Below, in pieces: positions 43,431-54,690 of a stretch of 64,000 bases of DNA. The translations under genes and the position numbers were made by a program. The DNA is taken from positions 13,144,001 to 13,208,000 of the forward strand of contig JAMPIQ010000001.1 of assembly GCA_024699855.1 (NCBI GenBank). The letters are read 5' to 3'. Positions within the stretch are counted from its first letter, which is position 1, and the number at the start of each line of letters is the position of its first letter. The notes under the pieces are model-generated. The model was not told where the DNA came from and searched no databases. It worked only from the letters and a program-made list of their open reading frames with translations. Source of the DNA: Aphelenchoides besseyi (lineage: Eukaryota > Nematoda > Chromadorea > Rhabditida > Aphelenchoididae).

Positions 43431-46400
43431 TTAGCCATTTTGTTGCTAGACATGCAAAATAACAGTTGTTAGAAGGTGTCAGCTTACTTTTCGTTGTTTT
43501 GGTTTGGACGATGTATTCGCCAATTGATGTCGAATTTTTTGAACCATAGCACTGCCCTAAATGTTTACGATATAAACTCTATAGAGTTCGAATCTCTTAC
43601 CCGTCCTTTCAACGTGTTCAAATCAACGTCAAACGGATTTGGAAGTTTGATTGGCACCAAGTACTGTCGTTTTTCACGTGCAGACATTCCACCTTCAGAA
43701 ATCACTTGTTTAATGAAATCAACAACATGATTGAGAATCATTCGATCTACAGAGTGTTGACTGACACGCTCAACACTCAGAAATACCGGAGGAACATACA
43801 AATGATCATCAGCACCGCCGACAACCACAAGTCCCGTGTCACCTAAAAAGGTTAAGAATTGACGTTTACTGTTTAAGTCGCTTACAAATCATGTTCTTTC
43901 TCATGGCCTGTAGATCTTTCAAATTCACGTTGGAAGCCGAGTCTCCAACGACAAACAAAGACGGACAATAGGTTATACACGTAGCATCGTCAACGGTCTG
44001 TAAACACAAATGCAATCATAAACTACGAATCCATAAACTTACACCACGCATTCCAAGTGGACCACGTAACGGATAAGCGAAATTCAGAACTCCAGCAACA
44101 CCAGCGACCTTCTGTAGTGCATGCATATTAATGAGTGTGCTAATTCCCCATCCAGCAAGAAAAACATGGTCATCTGGACGTTCGATAAGCAGATTTTCCA
44201 CGGTGCTTCTCACCAACTCCAAGAACATGTGAACCAAAGTGCGTGTATCAACTTCAGATTCATAACGCAGTTCCACTGTTTCAACATGAGCAGCTGCAGC
44301 CGGTAACAATTTTCTGTAACATACGTATAATTACAATCAATGAATATGCAACTTACGTAAACATATTTTTATGTGAATGTTTGATCACAGACCTTCCACG
44401 TACTGAAATTTCGGGATAAACAAGAACCAAACTGACATTCGGTAGAGCAGCAATCTAAAACAAGAGTAGAATTCAAGTAAAGAATCTTGTAAACTAACGT
44501 CCGAGATTCCACGTCCAAAACGTAAATTCGGATCAACAACTTTGGTGTTCACAAAATCACGAATGAAATCGTTTGCTTTTCGGACCGACAGGCGACGAGT
44601 ATTGTTAACCAAGTGTGTTGGTAGACTGCTGCCCTGCAAAGATACAAGATTGAGACTTAAGATCCAATTTCGAGCTTACGGAAATACGCAAAAATCTCAA
44701 CAGATTGAAATATGAAGCCAAGAACTCGTCGGGCAAACGGTAAAGTAAGAACGCATGAGCTTCTTCCATGGCCAACAGCCGATCCAAACTGAACAAAATT
44801 AGTCGCTGTCGAAGTCGTGTGGCATTCGCCAAAGTGCGAGAGTAGAAAACTGAGCAGCCGCCGACAATCCCTAAAGTACACAAATCGGTTGCTCGTTGGT
44901 TGATTATTCCGGGAATCAGAACTCGTAGATGGGATTTCAGTAACGGCGATTTCAGAAGCTCAACCTCCACGGCAATGCGATCGATTGGTGAGACGGCCGA
45001 TTTCTCTTCGGCTTCTTGCTCTTCTTCCGATTGCTCTTCACTGATTTGTGGGGGATCGATGGGCAGCACTGAACGGACATCAGCAACACACTCGTCCGCC
45101 GGGTTCTTGACCAGAATTTCGTCCGCTTCTTCGTTCTTCATTGCGACAACAAACTTATCAATAGTCGGTGCTTTGTCGAAATCGTCGTCTCCCAGAACAT
45201 CGATCTCCTCTTCTTCATTGGCATTCTCAGAAGTCGACTCATTGGCTTTTGTTTGATTTCTAAAAAAACTAGAAACTTTATGTTAAGAATTGTTGTTTAC
45301 CTGACAATCACTTCACGATAGAAATAATCATCGTCCTCATTGCGTTTCGATCTCACAAGACCACGAGCCAACGGATTTTGCAGTCGCCGTCTTTCCATTC
45401 GCTCGTAAAACTGACGAGCAGTCGAGGAAGAAACCGGAGCTGCACTCTCCGTTTGCTGCGTACCATAAGCTGCGTATCGTCGTCCCGTGATTGCAGGCGA
45501 TGAAACCGATCGTGAATCTCGTCTTCCAGCAGCAAAACTCGCAGCAAATGGATCGGAATCAATGGACACTGTCAGAGGTCGACCAAGACGTCGTGAAGCA
45601 GGAGACAAAGAGTCTTCGTGGGTTGACGAAAAATCAATTGAAGCCGCAGCTGATGCTGCAGATTGCTTTCGTAGAACTTAAAAACAAAAAGTGAATGAAC
45701 AAAGTCTAAACAACTTACGTTTTTCAACCACTGCCTGTTCTCTTCGAGCTTCTGGTTTGAACGTACAAGTTTGTTCTCTCTGCTGAGGTTTTGATTCGTT
45801 TTTTAAGGCTTGTTTTGGACGCTCTTCTGCATTAAGACGGGTTTCAGTTGCTTCGAGAGTAAAGTCGGATGGTGGTTGTGATTTGTGTCGATTCGTTGAC
45901 GATCCCAAATTTTTTTCAATGCTCAATCGTCGAGCCTGATTTTCTAGTTCGCACCTTTCGTAGACTTGTTGTTGAGCATGAAGTGCGCGTTCCCAAAGCT
46001 GAGGATCGTAATTGTTGAAGGCAGATGACGGTACTAATGGAATCATTGGTGTTTGTTTGAAACTTGAGATTTGAAGTGGCTGGAATGAAGCGGTCGGTTG
46101 ATCATTAGTTTTTGAAGTTAATGGTTGACATTCCAATTTCAAACGTTTGGTTGCTGGAGCTGTGGGAAACTCGAAAGCATCGGCTAACGTTGACTGATCA
46201 TGAGAAGACAACGAATTGGAAGTCGACGTCTGAGATGCAGAATTTGTCAATGGAACAACATCCTTCGGCTGGCAATCCACAACAGCATCAATGGCTTTTG
46301 AAACTCCGAACGATGCTAAACGACGTTTTCTACCATTTGTTTTCTTCGCTTTTTCCGTCAATACGGGCTCTGATTTCACGAACGGTTGAGTTGACTTCAA

Positions 46401-47092
46401 TGGTGATGTGCCTATTGACAGATCGGCGGCAGATGATCCAGTAATGTCCACGTCTTCGTCGGTTACATTGTTGACAATGGTAATTGCAATCCACGCCGGA
46501 TCTGTGGAAGTCGACTTCTTAGCGGCGGCTGTTGATTTTAAAGCTGATTTTTTTGTTGATCGTTTCGGCTTTACATTGGTTCCAAGGAGACTACGAGCAA
46601 AGTTCTTGATCAACTTTCCGTGTTCATTCGGGACTTCGTCCTTCGAACGTCGAGGTCGCAAAATGATCGTGTGTGAAGTGTCGCTTTTTGATAATTCCGT
46701 AGACTGTTTGGCTTTTGACGACTTCTTGCTTCTTGAGTTTGTTTGAGTTTCTTTTGGCAACTTCGAGATCTTCGGTTTTTTGGTTTTGGACGTTGATTTT
46801 TTGGACGCTTTTGGTGATGGAGGAGTATGGAAAACTGTCTGCTTTCGTATACGTTTTGCTGGTAAAAGTTCTTTCACTTCTGAAATCACATAAAAAAATG
46901 GTATAAAAAGCCTTTACCTGGTACTAATGTCGATGTGTTTCCGTTGATCAGAAACTTGGACATCAACTTATCATCATTGGTTTGTGCTTCCGTGCGTGGT
47001 AGTTCCGTTGTAATTGACGATTCAGAAGCAGCACTAACAACGGCGACGGAAGTCTGCCGTTTAAGACGAGAGCGAATCGGCGAGCCGTCCAT
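43431..47092 (-). CDS. KANSL3-like subunit of the NSL histone acetyltransferase complex
   Basis: Minus gene from ATG 47092 to a stop at 43431, about a dozen exons. The N-terminal ~600 residues are basic/Ser-rich and disordered (KKSTSKTKKPKISK, many Lys/Ser blocks; long exon 45713-46880). Next comes a helical region (PIDRIAVEVELLKSPLLKSH, RLILFSLDRLLAMEEAHAF), then an alpha/beta-hydrolase-like core: ALPNVSLVLVYPEISVRG, FLAGWGISTLINMHALQKVA, NFAYPLRGPLGMRG, CPSLFVVGDSASNVNLKDL, and GLVVVGGADDHLYVPP followed by SQHSVDRMILNHVVDFIKQV. The last block matches KANSL3 (VVVGGADDNL, then S-VDR-I-DF) by eye. The nucleophile elbow reads GWGIS, with Gly where a hydrolase Ser would sit, consistent with a non-enzymatic scaffold. 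Expected role: the MOF/KAT8 NSL complex in the nucleus. Confidence 0.88.
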
Positions 47093-47885
47093 TGGACTGA
47101 AACAAATGAATTAGCGATCATGGCAAATTGAACGCATCAACCAAAACAAACGCGTTAACTAAAGATTTAAACAGCACATTAAATAAGAATTTACATCAAA
47201 GCACAGCAAATTTCATACCTCCATTCCTATCAACCACAACGATTGCCATCATCAATCGCTTTCAATTAGCAGTCATCAACTTGGAGAACGGTAGCATGTA
47301 GTTCAAAAAATTAACAATTTTAGCCATTTGAATCAAAAACTATTGAAATCATTTTTAGACGATGAAGCTCCCAACAAAATCTTTTGATCACCAATCTCTT
47401 AACATCGATCTTTATAGCCATAGTCCAAACAAAATACTGAAAATTTGACACGAATATCCTACTACTTTCATTATAATAACCAAAATCTCACCAGCAAATT
47501 GACGACAAAACTTACAAATCAATCAGCCACCTAATCGTAACAAAACCGGAAGAGCGAAAACTGTTGACCAACCGTTAGAGATCAGGCAACAACAGAGCGA
47601 TCGACAAGACATATGAGTTTCTGACTAACAACGTCAAAGGTGTTCAACTAATTGCGATAAGCTTTTTTGAAGCATCAAGAGAACAAAGCCTTAAACATGT
47701 GTCACGAAACTTGGGCGTAAGCTCAGACGTTTGATAACAAAGATAGGAATCCTAGAAGAAATCGAAACGATAAGAATTTGTCGTTGTCATCAAACTCAAA
47801 ATGAAAAAGTGTGTAGCGATAAAATGTAAGGACTTTAAACCTTCTAACACACAAACTTTTAACAGAACCTTTTCGTTACTTTTTA
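47093..47885. other. Upstream flank of KANSL3-like gene
   Basis: A/T-rich, no supported gene. Ends at the TA target site of the mariner insertion. Confidence 0.5.
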
Positions 47886-47967
47886 TTGGGTTGTTACTAA
47901 AGTTTTGTCTGATTGCGCAATGCATTTTCTAAAATTGGAACGAAAGAAATTGACCGGTCGATTGGAA
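47886..47967 (+). repeat. Mariner left terminal inverted repeat
   Basis: 82 bases starting TTGGGTTGTTACTAAAG. One mismatch with the reverse complement of the right end. Confidence 0.92.
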
Positions 47968-48050
47968 ATTAAACGAAGTGTCAAATTTGATTTATTGGAT
48001 CTGCTGTTTCTCGACATCGCTACTCATGTTTCCTTGACTAATTTCGTCAA

Positions 48051-49110
48051 ATGGGCCTCACTTGTGAACAAGTGCGACTTCTGCTTCTCAACGAATATCG
48101 TCTCCATCACTCGCCCGCCAAAGCCGCCACCATCATCAACTTGGCACATGGAACGCGAAACGACCACCGAGAGGACGGCATGTCGATGGTTCAAAAAGTT
48201 CGACGATGGACTCGAGGATTTGGCCGATCAACCACGAACAGGACGTCCGCCAACGGTTCATCAACCGACGATTCTCAACGCTGTGTCCAATCGATCTGCG
48301 CAATCAACTCGCGAATTGGCCAATGGTTGTTGCCATGTAACCGTTTGGAGAACATTAAGACGAGCGGGCAAGCAATTCTTTATGTCTACAATCACTAATG
48401 ATTATTCTCGTTTAGGTCTCCGGCATCGACGAGGACAGTGGGTACCCCACGAGTTGACGGACCTGCAGAAGCAACGGCGAGTCCGGGCTGCCGAAAATCT
48501 CCTCCAGCAGCAACGTGCCAACCCGTTCGTCCACCGGCTCCTAACCTGCGACGAAACATGGATCCAACTTGACAATCCATATCGCCGTGGGCAATGGTTG
48601 CGTCCCAATCAGCGACCGGGTGGTACACCCCGGCCGAATCTTTTCCAAACAAAAGTTATGCTTTCTGTTTGGTGGAATCGGTTAGGTGTTGTGCACTGGG
48701 AGTTGTTGGACCGCGGGCAGACGATCACTTCGGAACTGTACTGTGCCCAAATGGATCGAGTCGCCGCCGCCCTTCGTCATCGCCACGACGTTCTACTGCT
48801 CCAGGACAACGCGCGACCGCACACCGCCCGAAGAACTTAACAGCACCTGAGGACTTTGGGTTGGACGGCCATCGAGCACCCGCCGTACTCTCCGGACCTT
48901 TCGTCAACGGACTACCATCTCTTCCGTTCGCTAAAGACGTGAATACGAGGACGCCGATTCAACGACGTCGATCATCTCCGCCGGTCCCTCAACTCGTTCT
49001 TCGCCTCCCGTCATCGATCCTTCTACACGCGCGGAATCACCCAATTGCCCGGGCGGTGGCGCCGAACTATCAACTCAAATGGCGAGTATTTTTGATGATT
49101 TGTGTTAATT
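48051..49110 (+). pseudogene. Mariner transposase pseudogene
   Basis: Starts MGLTCEQVRLLLLNEYRLHH, the usual mariner N-terminal helix-turn-helix. A one-base excess near 48150 shifts the frame. It resumes at TTERTACRWFKKFDDGLED and RTGRPPT, then VPHELTDLQKQRRV. Catalytic residues are visible: CDETWIQ, LLQDNARPHTA, and YSPDLSSTDYHLF with the third Asp in D,D34D spacing. Stop codons interrupt it at TAA 48838-48840 (after TARRT) and again as TGA after FRSLKT near 48939. A 48-base in-frame insert between RRAG and LRHRRGQW starts GCAAGC and ends CTCGTTTAG like an intron. Confidence 0.9.
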
Positions 49111-49190
49111 TTAATGAATGAATTCTAATCTACAACGAAAATCATACTTAGGACAGTAGGCAGCTGAACGACCGAACTTCGTTCACACAC

Positions 49191-49272
49191 TTCCAACCGA
49201 CCGGTCAATTTCTTTCGTTCCAATTTTAGAAAATGCATTGCGCAATCAGACAAAACTTTAGTAACAACCCAA
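49191..49272 (-). repeat. Mariner right terminal inverted repeat
   Basis: 82 bases, mirror of the left repeat apart from one position (CCGACCGG against TCGACCGG). Confidence 0.92.
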
Positions 49273-49295
49273 TAATTCATGTTCTTAGAGTTTAT

Positions 49296-50326
49296 ATGAG
49301 TTCGAGTAGACACCTGTTATTCGTTTGTCTATTCGTTAGGTTTCTCGTGTCGTCGAACGCCGAAAGCGGTAGGAGACGATTGGAACGAAACATATTATCA
49401 GTTTCAGATCAATCATGTAGTTCAGTGAGCGGTGTTTTTGTGAGTTTATCTCAATACTTTCCCGATCTTCAGTTGGCCGCGACGTAAGGATTTTTTAAGG
49501 GATTCATGTTTATTATTAGATTCACACAAAATTCGGAAGAGGATGTTTTTTCCCTTGAGCCTACAGATTCAGTTTACCGTTCTGGGTCTATTTACTTCTT
49601 TTCATTGGCTATCTGTGTCATTGCTGTGCTCGCTGGTCATTAGTTCTACAATCGTCAAGATGATTTGTAAGCTCCATCTCTCTGCCTTTCAATTCTGTTT
49701 TTCAGCTGTTGGATTGGCCCAACTTCCACGGTGTTTGCAGTCGTTATTCCGCTCTCATTGATGATAGTTAACGGAATCGCCTGCATGATTGTGATCATTT
49801 ATCGTTTTTATCCAAATCTGTGGTTAGTTGCACCGATTCGTCGGATAATGCGAACGAATTCTAATCGATTGTCTCGAGGAGCAAAACGAAAAAGCGCCGG
49901 TCGACTGTTGACTTTGCTGAATATCCAATTCACTTTGGGATTGCCGTGGGTATGCTTGTCCTGTTGAAGAACGTTTTTATTTTACTTTAGATTCTTCAAT
50001 ACTTGACATTGTTCTCGCCCAAAGCTACCGTTTGGCACTACTTGTTCATATTAGTGAATGCATCGCAAGGAATCGTCCTGTTTGGGTTCTTCGTTTACAA
50101 ACGTCTTTTGGTTTGGAAAAATAGTCGTAAACACGTAGCAGAAGTTAAAAAACGCACAGGAAGCGAAGTACCGACAACCCGACGTTTAACGGTCTCAATT
50201 TCGAACGATTTAAAGTCGGAACAAAAACCGAATGGGCAGTCAAATATCATCGATCAAACAAGCTTACACGTTCCGAACAGAAAGTATTTGGCTGATCTTC
50301 AAATGATCTCTTTATTGAACGAATAA
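49296..50326 (+). pseudogene. Truncated adhesion-GPCR paralogue
   Basis: ATG 49296 encodes a signal peptide (RHLLFVCLFVRFLVSSNA) and ~40 residues. The next exon reads YRSGSIYFFSLAICVIAVLA (equivalent to TM4), then an in-frame TAG at 49641-49643, then FYNRQDDFCWIGP, VVIPLSLMIVNGIACMIVII (TM5), LLTLLNIQFTLGLPW (TM6) and WHYLFILVNASQGIVLFGFF (TM7), with a short tail ending at 50326. Every block from TM4 on aligns with the intact receptor at 27.6-31.1 kb (FCWIRP, ILQYLTLF, WHYLF...NxSQGI). TM1-TM3, GAIN and GPS are absent. Introns sit at the same positions as in the intact copy. The stop and missing parts argue for a pseudogene; a 3' part used from another start is possible. Confidence 0.82.
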
Positions 50327-50338
50327 ACTACAGAAACG

Positions 50339-50999
50339 TTACACCCGATTATTAGCCGATTTCTGTTCCAATTTGCTTACAACCTTCAATTCTATGGGTC
50401 TAACAATGTTAATTTCATTCTGTGTTGGCATGTTATCCAAAATGTCTTTAGCTGTAATGTAGCGCTTGACATCAAAACATCGTTGGCCTTCTTCCTTCGT
50501 CAACCTTCGCATAAGCAAATGGGCTTTTTGACACAATCGAAAGACGTAAATCTCATAGATGACAACCGCCAACAAAAAACAAGCTCGTAGTGTATGAAAG
50601 AGGCCTTTGGTTAGTTTACGTGCCGGATACAAGTGCTCAACTTCGTCTCCCAATTGATCGGTCGAATGGAGAAGAAGTATCACGGCCAACGTGAATTTAA
50701 TAGGCAGTGAAATTGCGTTGATGATGAATTCTGGATAGAAGAATTGATGCAACCACAGAGTCTGTCCAATCACAACACAAACGTAGCACAATATAGACGC
50801 CACAAGACCGGGCAAATGAACTAGATCGTGGTTTTTAATGGCCATAAAAACATGAACGATGTTCAAAATGATTGTGATCAGTGAAATCAAAAAAACCGCT
50901 TTCTGGAATCGAACGATTAGATGTTGATGGGCAGAGTTAACTTACAAATAAATGCCCAAAACAACAAACTTGATGATGTCGATGTATCTCAGTTGACAT
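50339..50999 (-). CDS. Four-TM membrane protein, paralogue A
   Basis: Two exons: ATG 50999 with MSTEIHRHHQVCCFGHLF, a ~45-nt intron, then a long exon to TAG/TAA at 50339. Hydrophobic segments: KAVFLISLITIILNIVHVFM, LVASILCYVCVVIGQTLW, FIINAISLPIKFTLAVILLL, and TLRACFLLAVVIYEIYVF. A basic/acidic cytosolic tail contains KRYITAKDILDNM. I do not recognise the family. A clear paralogue is at 57.0-57.8 kb on the opposite strand (shared CCxxGHxF, LPIKxxLAI, TLRACF, R-x-x-TAK-x-[VI]L). It is only 13 bases from the end of the broken GPCR copy. Confidence 0.82.
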
Positions 51000-52248
51000 T
51001 GAGAACCGGAAAGCTACTCAACAATCACCAAAGTTGACGTCTGAAAACTGTTTCAGAAAAGTATTCCGATGATATTTGTGGCAGAAACGTTCGCGACAAT
51101 CGAATTCTAACATTGATTGTTGGATCAAACAAAATAAATAGCTTTAGAATGACAAAATGTGGGCTTGATAACCGGATGAGCAGATATAAAGCCAAATTTT
51201 GAGCTTAGGATAAAGGAAAGTGCAATATGTAAGATGAAGTTCGACTCGTGAGAAAAACAAAGTAACTCGTTCCTGTAACCGCCCAAGTTCCTCAATGGAA
51301 TTCCACAAACACGATAACGACTACAACTAAACGTTAAAGAATATTGAAAACAACCATTTTAATCATGGAAAGGAAGTCGAATGTAATGTTGAGGTTACGT
51401 AGGCAACTCGATAGTGTTGCAAACGTTTGAGCTGCGAAAAACGATCTTCTTAGGTTTCTCAGGCGCCACCGTAATTGAATTTCAAGATAAACGTGAAATC
51501 AAATTGTTTGTTTTAGCTCGTGTCTTGTGATTTACAAAGAAAAGGAATTAGTAGGCAACACCATTTTATCTCGTTATGCAGGTCGTCCGATGCAACGTTG
51601 TGGGAACACACACCGAAGTTCTTTTTGTCGTGACTCATTCAGCAGCCTTTTTCGGAAACTAGAAAAGCAAATAAAAGTGACATCAGAAATGTATCGAACT
51701 CGAAACGATCACGCAGATTCAACTCGTAAAACGCAAAGAGCTCTTGATGGTGACGTTCCTTTTTTGGTCTTTTTGCGAGATCAAACATCATAACAACCAG
51801 TGCAGAGTGAGAACAAACACTCGGATTAAGAACATCTTTCTTGTGAGTGTTGCTATTCAATTAACAGCTCTACTGCCATTACTGAACAGATGTTTTAAAG
51901 TAGTCAGACGTTTAAAACGTGATTATTAAGTTTTTGCGAGAAGAAAATAAACGACAAATGTCAGTGAAATGTTGTTAGTATCAAACGAATGGTCAATTTG
52001 ATTGTGCTTCCTACTAATTGATGTTTGGAAGCAGATGTCAGAATTAAATTCATAAACCCATTTATTGAAATGTGACACAGCCAAAATGCAATTACTTATT
52101 TCTACTTATGAACTAGTTGAAGCTACTCTTGCAACTTTGTCTTAACTCAAATACACCAAAAGAACCTTCCACTGTCTGTTTTACCGAAATGAATGACAAG
52201 AATATACAACAAATTTATTGGATCATACGATTGATAGTATTTGGCTGA
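51000..52248. other. Intergenic, 1.2 kb
   Basis: Upstream of the four-TM gene. Only short open frames; no supported gene. Confidence 0.5.
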
Positions 52249-52531
52249 TCACAAACAGTTGGATTGAGCGCATAGCCAACGAAAGCCGCTTATTGCCAAC
52301 AGTACAGAAACGACGTCTGAAAACATATCCGAGCATCACAAACATACTGTCGTGACCTGCAATCTTCAGATCCCATTTGCCGTCCGCTTTTTTAGTTTCC
52401 AATTTTACAAGACCTTCCGACGGGATTTTGAGCCTAGAAACTTGTTTATGTCTTGTATTGATCGATTGCACTAACCAATGACCACCCATTTCCAATCCAA
52501 ACCAAACTTCTTCGCACACATAACTCAACAT
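52249..52531 (-). CDS. Small unrecognised gene
   Basis: Three exons fit on the minus strand: 52476-52531, 52357-52433 and 52249-52316, separated by 40-42 nt introns (GTTAGT..TTCTAG and GTCACG..TTTCAG). The product would be ~66 residues: MLSYVCEEVWFGLEMGGHW, then LKIPSEGLVKLETKKADGKW, DLKIADVVSVLL, ending ISGFRWLCAQSNCL. Coding upstream of the ATG at 52531 cannot be excluded. No family recognised. Confidence 0.45.
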
Positions 52532-53252
52532 ACTCCATCAACAAGAGGACCGAACAACGTAATGGCTAGCTCCTTTGGTAGAACAATTGTATTTGAACGG
52601 ATTCAGTAGCCAAATAACCGGAATTAAGCCCGTCTTTCTTAACACACATCGCCGATTGTTGTGGACGTCGTTTAAGATGACACGTTTGTCAAAAAACTTT
52701 AAAGTCCACTACAACTGTGTTCCAAAGATCTTCATAATCGCGCTGCAGTCTTGCGTAGGCTTCAGTCCTCAGTCGTTTTGATTTTCGTAAATCGCTACAG
52801 TAATCAATGGCAAAAAAACCAAAAAGAAAATTGCAGAGTCCAAATGACAAAACATCCCAAAATAATGATATAAAGATTTGAAATGTTGCTAATTTATATA
52901 CAGTTCTCGAATAACTAAACTACAAATTGAATACTTCCAACTCCTTAATTGCTTCGAATAAATGACACTCTTTTGTTAGTTCAGCTTACACTCGTTACCA
53001 TTTTATTGACAAAAATCGACCGAATACGAACCACGTCATTTGATTCTAAACCGTAGCCCAAAGTTTATGATCGTATCAACAAATCTGACTGTTGTATAAG
53101 ATAATTGGGCGGTCGTTTGTTTTAAGCAACGCTTAAATAAAAAGTCCGTCTGTCAGGTGGTTCACAATGTAACGAAATCTCAAGAACTTGATAAGAACAA
53201 GGAATGTAAGAAGTATTTTATTGGTATATGGATTAGTTGAGTAGATGATTGG
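52532..53252. other. Intergenic
   Basis: 3' flank of glutamine synthetase. A/T-rich, no supported gene. Confidence 0.5.
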
Positions 53253-54550
53253 TTAGTTCAAAAGAATCGCATCGACAATACACGCAGTCACACGATATGG
53301 ATCGCAGTTGGATGCTGGTCGACGATCTTCCAAATAGCCCCGAAACAATATAATTGGAATTATTTGTGCATTTCAACACACCATCTTTTCTTCGGCAACT
53401 TGACGTGGAATACGAACAGACACTCCACGATCCGCAATCCCCCATGTAAATTTGTGAGCATCTGAAGTCTCGCAACGACCGGACAAACGTCGCAAGTTGT
53501 CCATTCCATTGTTCGTATTGTAATGTAGTAGATGTTGAGTGTGAAAACGTGCGAGTTTTGGCATCGCCGCTTTGATTGCTGTCAAGCCATTGGGCTCCCG
53601 CATTGTTCGAGTGGAGAAGTTGCAATGACAACCGGCACCGTTCCACTCGCCAGACAACGTGACCGCTGGTTTAGGTTCCAAAGTGATCAGAACGCCGAAT
53701 TGTTCGGCTACACGATGCAAAAGATAGCGAGCCATCCACAATTGATCTCCCATTTCAATTCCTTCACATGGTCCCACTTGAAATTTCCATTGTCCGGGAA
53801 TCACTTCTACAAAACGTCAAATCTTTATTTCATTCAACTCACCGGCATTCGTCCCACAGATGTTAATTCCAGCCCACAAACTTGCACGATAATGAGCTTC
53901 GACGACTTCACGACCAAAACTGCGATCAGCTCCAACACTACAATAGTACGGTCCCTAAAACACGTAGGGTTGTTTGATAACCTTTATTCACGTACTTGTT
54001 CGCCCGGAAATCCGTGTTTTGGCCAACCCAGTGGATACTGAAAACATGAACTGAATTTGAATTTTAAGAGACTCACTCCATCACGATCCAAAATCAAGTA
54101 CTCTTGCTCCATTCCAAACCACGGATGTTCTTTGGCACAACGGGACATAATCGTAGCGCAATCGTGACGGTAGTTGGTTGCTGAAATTTAAAATACAAAA
54201 CTGTTTTTGAACTTAAACTAACCAGTTGGTTTTCCTTCGTACGTGTACGTATCGCACATAATCAAACGAGCATTCGGACCAAGAAATGGATCTTGGTAGA
54301 CGGCACGTGGATGTAGGTACAAATCGGAGTCGAGAACTCGATCCGGATGTGCGTAATTCCAAACTGGATAACGTTTGATGCTTTCCGGAACAACGTCAAA
54401 TGTTCGAGTTTTTGCTCGTAAACATTCGCCCGTTTCATCGACCCAAACGTACGTTGCTTGACACTGAGTTGATGGTTTGATGCCGAGAAATTGATCGATA
54501 ACCGGAGTTCCAAGCGGAAGCTTCACATTGAAGTTCGATTGGTAAGTCAT
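53253..54550 (-). CDS. Glutamine synthetase (eukaryotic type II)
   Basis: ATG 54550 to TAA 53253 with six exons. Recognisable blocks in order: [40 protein letters not shown] (PVWN for the usual P-x-W-N-Y-DGSST region), [32 protein letters not shown] (metal-binding E-x-E), [67 protein letters not shown], and [18 protein letters not shown]. The last exon gives [17 protein letters not shown]. This cytosolic enzyme makes glutamine from glutamate, ammonia and ATP. Expected CN in the loop and EGANHRI are replaced (HTECHR... reads here as [12 protein letters not shown]). The last intron (53340-53381) starts GT but ends GG instead of AG. Confidence 0.95.
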
Positions 54551-54690
54551 CAGTAAAAAGCGGAAGAAACTTTAATGTTCAACCATTCACAATCAGCAAC
54601 GCCAATCGGAATGACTGTTAAAAAATCTTTTATATCGAATATGCAAAGTGAGTAAACGTATTTTTAATTGAGTCATATTCGTTATATCAA

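Larger units (their letters stand above)
47886..49272 (+). mobile_element. Mariner-family DNA transposon, degraded
   Basis: A 1387-bp element bounded by 82-bp terminal inverted repeats and flanked on both sides by a TA dinucleotide (47884-47885 and 49273-49274), the mariner target duplication. It contains one transposase gene of D,D34D type on the plus strand. The long and nearly identical repeats suggest recent insertion, yet the gene is broken. It sits between the KANSL3-like gene and a broken GPCR copy whose ATG is 24 bases from the right end. Confidence 0.93.

Noticed and set aside
48594..49121. 175-codon frame within the mariner
   Set aside because: Out-of-frame shadow of the transposase; no motif of its own.
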